A DNA stretch of 6,662 nucleotides from assembly GCA_002291495.1 (NCBI GenBank), contig DBAE01000004.1, forward strand, positions 9,470 to 16,131, in the 5' to 3' direction. The position numbers were made by a program, and so were the translations under genes. This document shows, piece by piece, positions 6,098-6,662 of this stretch (its first letter is position 1; each line of letters opens with the position of its first letter). The notes under the pieces are model-generated. The model was not told the DNA's origin, ran no database searches, and worked only from the letters and a program-made list of their open reading frames with translations. The stretch is from Bacteriovoracaceae bacterium UBA1018 (GTDB taxonomy: Bacteria; Bdellovibrionota; UBA1018).

Positions 6098-6662
6098 CTT
6101 CGGAGTCTTCTTACTTCCCTCAAACAGTTCGTATTTTAGGAGGCGACATTCGATCGGCCCATTGAACAAAACAAATCTTCGAGAGGCCTTCAAACCCACC
6201 TCTTTGGAAAGCTCTGGAGAGCCCGTAAAAATATAGCCCCCCCATCCTTTGAATTGTTTCTTAAATAGATCGCCCAGGCCACGATAGAGAGGCTTTAGCT
6301 CTTCCACCTCGCCGAGACGTTCTCCGTATGGAGGATTTACAATGATAATTCCTCGCTCATCAGTTGGCGTCGCTAAACTATAGTCTCGTTTCTCTATATG
6401 CACTTTTCCGTGCATCCCAGAGCGCTCAATATTGGCAAGCGCCGCACGCACAGGTCTAAAGTCAGCATCATATCCTGTAATTCTCGGCAGTTTTTTTCGA
6501 TCTTTGATTTCTCGGTCTTGAGCCTCTTCTACCAAACGTTTCCAAACCTGAGGATCATGACCACTCCAATTGAGGAAACCAAAGTATTTCCGATTGAGAC
6601 CAGGGGCCAGATCAGCTGCCATCATGGCGGCTTCGATCGGAAGCGTTCCTGAACCGCACATC
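6086..6662 (-). CDS. rlmL: RlmL-like 23S rRNA guanine-N2 methyltransferase, C-terminal part
   Basis: This is the C-terminal 191 residues of a class I SAM-dependent RNA methyltransferase of the THUMP/RlmL (YcbY N-half, UPF0020) family, which makes N2-methylguanosine in 23S rRNA. The gene runs off the right edge; the first visible Met belongs to motif I (MCGSGTLPIEAA), not to a start. Other family features are MAADLAPGLNRKYFGF with W...HD following, GYDAD (63-67 of the visible part, the SAM ribose-contact region) and the catalytic NPPYGERLG (109-117). The THUMP domain should lie in the missing part. The protein ends just after the methyltransferase fold with a short basic tail, so it lacks the RlmK half fused in Escherichia coli RlmKL. 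The exact target base is inferred from the family. It is upstream of and in the same direction as the cytochrome c maturation genes. Confidence 0.92.
   Translation of the reverse strand, partial: MCGSGTLPIEAAMMAADLAPGLNRKYFGFLNWSGHDPQVWKRLVEEAQDREIKDRKKLPRITGYDADFRPVRAALANIERSGMHGKVHIEKRDYSLATPTDERGIIIVNPPYGERLGEVEELKPLYRGLGDLFKKQFKGWGGYIFTGSPELSKEVGLKASRRFVLFNGPIECRLLKYELFEGSKKTPKVDS

Overview
This window (about 6.7 kb, roughly mid-40s to 50% GC by eye) looks like ordinary chromosome of a Gram-negative bacterium. It carries a lipoprotein with a clear lipobox, a System II (ResB/CcsA) cytochrome c maturation pair, a Rep/UvrD helicase and an RlmL-type 23S rRNA methyltransferase. Split resB and ccsA genes, an enlarged CcsA with a periplasmic N-terminal region, and a Pro/Ser/Thr-repeat lipoprotein with a PA14-like tail would fit a Bdellovibrionota or other delta-type lineage. 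That placement is an inference, not something the sequence proves. I saw no transposon, integrase, tRNA, rRNA, CRISPR array or other sign of transfer.

Layout. Positions 1-285 (+) hold the C-terminal end of a Rep/UvrD-family helicase, entering from outside the window. It converges with everything else, which lies on the minus strand. A terminator at 319-351, oriented for the minus strand, separates it from a lipoprotein gene (378-1874). That gene has a lipobox, a long Pro/Ser/Thr/Lys linker with five 22-residue repeats, and a C-terminal PA14-like domain. A 190-base gap (1875-2064) with one good inverted repeat separates it from the next cluster.

The minus-strand cluster, in transcription order, is: an rlmL-like methyltransferase (6662-6086, N-terminus outside the window), a small protein of unknown function whose fold resembles the N-terminal half of GT9 glycosyltransferases (6025-5363), resB/ccs1 (5324-3855, GTG start) and ccsA (3858-2065, overlapping resB by ATGA). 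ResB and CcsA together form the membrane complex that moves haem across the inner membrane and attaches it to apocytochromes c. The tight spacing suggests one transcription unit from at least the small protein onward, perhaps including rlmL.

I found no convincing new biological system. The points most worth a second look are the lipoprotein repeat, whose DNA copies differ at synonymous sites while the peptide stays fixed; the enlarged CcsA N-terminus; and the unassigned protein at the head of the cytochrome c maturation genes.
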